Below are positions 5,751 to 6,485 of a stretch of DNA of 6,485 nucleotides, in pieces (position 1 is the stretch's first letter; every line of letters begins with the position of its first letter). The DNA is from JBFHNV01 sp965365655. Its GTDB lineage: Bacteria; Pseudomonadota; Gammaproteobacteria; HK1. The stretch spans positions 1 through 6,485 of the forward strand of contig CBDUCN010000293.1 in NCBI GenBank assembly GCA_965365655.1, given 5' to 3'. A model generated the notes under the pieces. It was not told where the DNA came from. It worked only from the letters and a program-made list of their open reading frames with translations, and made no database searches. A program made the position numbers and the translations under genes.

Positions 5751-6485
5751 ATGAGCGCCGGCGCGGCGCCCGGACCCGCGTACGTGGGCCGCTTCGCGCC
5801 CTCGCCCACCGGGCCGCTGCACTTCGGCTCCGTGGTCGCGGCGATCGGGAGCTGGCTGGACGCGCGCAGCGCCGGCGGGCGCTGGCTGCTGCGCATCGAC
5901 GATCTGGACACCGCGCGCAACGTGCCCGGCGCCGCGGACGCGATCCGGCGCGAGCTGGAGCGGCTCGGCATGGCGTGGGACGGCGAGGTCCGCTTCCAGA
6001 GCGCGGATCCGGCCCCCTATCGCGACGCGCTGGAGCGGCTGCGCCGCGACGGCCTCGCGTTCGGCTGCGCGTGCAGCCGCCGCGGCCTGGTCGGCGGCGT
6101 GTACCCCGGCACCTGCCGCGACGGGCTGCCCGCCGGCGCGCTGGAGCGCGCGCTGCGGCTGCGGGTGGACGACCGCCCCGTGACGGTGGACGACGCGGTG
6201 CAGGGCCCGTTCACGCAGCACCTCCAGCGCGACGTGGGCGATTTCGTGATCGACCGCGCCGACGGCGTCGTCGCGTACCACCTCGCCACCGTGGTCGACG
6301 ACGCCGCCTGCGGCGTGACGCGGGTCGTGCGCGGCGCGGACCTGCTGGACTCCACCCCGCGCCAGCTCGCGCTGTACGCAGCCCTGGGCCTCGCGCCGCC
6401 GCGCCACGCCCACCTGCCGGTGGCCCGCAACGCCGAGGGCCAGAAGCTCAGCAAGCAGACCCACGCGCCCGACAGCGCGGCATGC
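5751..6485 (+). CDS. gluQ: Glutamyl-queuosine tRNA(Asp) synthetase, partial at right edge
   Basis: GluQ (YadB, also called gluQRS) activates glutamate without needing tRNA and transfers it to the queuosine at position 34 of tRNA-Asp. It is a shortened paralogue of GluRS that lacks the anticodon-binding domain. The ATG at 5751 lies 10 nt after cysZ, with only a weak GGATGA upstream. The 245 codons present include the entry FAPSPTGPLHFGS (15-27) with the HIGH-equivalent H24-F-G-S. RIDDLD (48-53) follows; E. coli has RIEDID there. The zinc ligands are C106, C108, Y118 and C122, in the CxC...YxxxC pattern specific to this family. VVRGADLLDST (192-202) and the KMSKS-equivalent KLSKQ (232-236) come next. 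The family is near 290-300 aa, so roughly the last 50 residues lie outside. Full-length GluRS is less likely because of the Cys/Tyr zinc pattern and KLSKQ. In many gammaproteobacteria gluQ follows dksA; here it follows cysZ. Confidence 0.96.
   Translation, partial: MSAGAAPGPAYVGRFAPSPTGPLHFGSVVAAIGSWLDARSAGGRWLLRIDDLDTARNVPGAADAIRRELERLGMAWDGEVRFQSADPAPYRDALERLRRDGLAFGCACSRRGLVGGVYPGTCRDGLPAGALERALRLRVDDRPVTVDDAVQGPFTQHLQRDVGDFVIDRADGVVAYHLATVVDDAACGVTRVVRGADLLDSTPRQLALYAALGLAPPRHAHLPVARNAEGQKLSKQTHAPDSAAC

Noticed and set aside
4904..6464. Minus-strand open frames opposite cysZ and gluQ (4904-5971 and 5469-6464).
   Set aside because: His/Arg/Gln-rich or Arg/Ala-rich translations without recognisable domains, fully covered by two convincing plus-strand genes.
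1..6485. Mobile elements, CRISPR arrays, defence systems, tRNA or rRNA genes, intrinsic terminators.
   Set aside because: No terminal inverted repeats, transposase motifs, regularly spaced repeats, cloverleaf sequences or stem plus T-tract terminators were seen. Gene content and composition are those of core chromosome.

Overview
The window comes from a very GC-rich proteobacterial chromosome (I estimate above 70% G+C, not counted). It is most likely a gammaproteobacterium outside the Enterobacterales/Vibrionales group. ZipA is a gammaproteobacterial division protein, and the genome encodes a classical SMC condensin subunit beside zipA rather than the MukB type found in E. coli. Genus cannot be settled from the sequence alone.

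Layout. The minus-strand arm (about 1-4280) holds smc followed, 14 nt after its stop, by the N-terminal 244 codons of zipA, which runs off the left edge. In relatives ligA usually comes next. The plus-strand arm (4569-6485) holds queF, cysZ and gluQ packed as one probable operon. queF and cysZ overlap by 4 nt (GTGA), gluQ starts 10 nt after cysZ, and gluQ runs off the right edge. The two arms diverge from a 288-bp intergenic region (4281-4568). It contains weak sigma70-like promoter candidates in both directions, an 8-bp GC-rich hairpin in front of the queF ribosome binding site, and a possible 20-codon leader ORF whose stop overlaps the queF start.

How the genes relate. SMC (chromosome compaction and segregation) and ZipA (anchoring of FtsZ to the membrane) form a cell-cycle arm. 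In the other arm, QueF makes preQ1, a precursor of the queuosine base of GUN-anticodon tRNAs, and GluQ adds glutamate to the finished queuosine of tRNA-Asp. The operon therefore brackets the queuosine route with CysZ, a sulfate uptake membrane protein, between its two enzymes. The cysZ/zipA divergent neighbourhood is also known from E. coli; here smc and queF lie between them.

This is core chromosome: I see no mobile element, CRISPR array, RNA gene, phage gene or defence system. The most noteworthy points are the queF-cysZ-gluQ linkage, a repeated acidic/proline motif in an unusually long ZipA linker, and the possible queF leader ORF.
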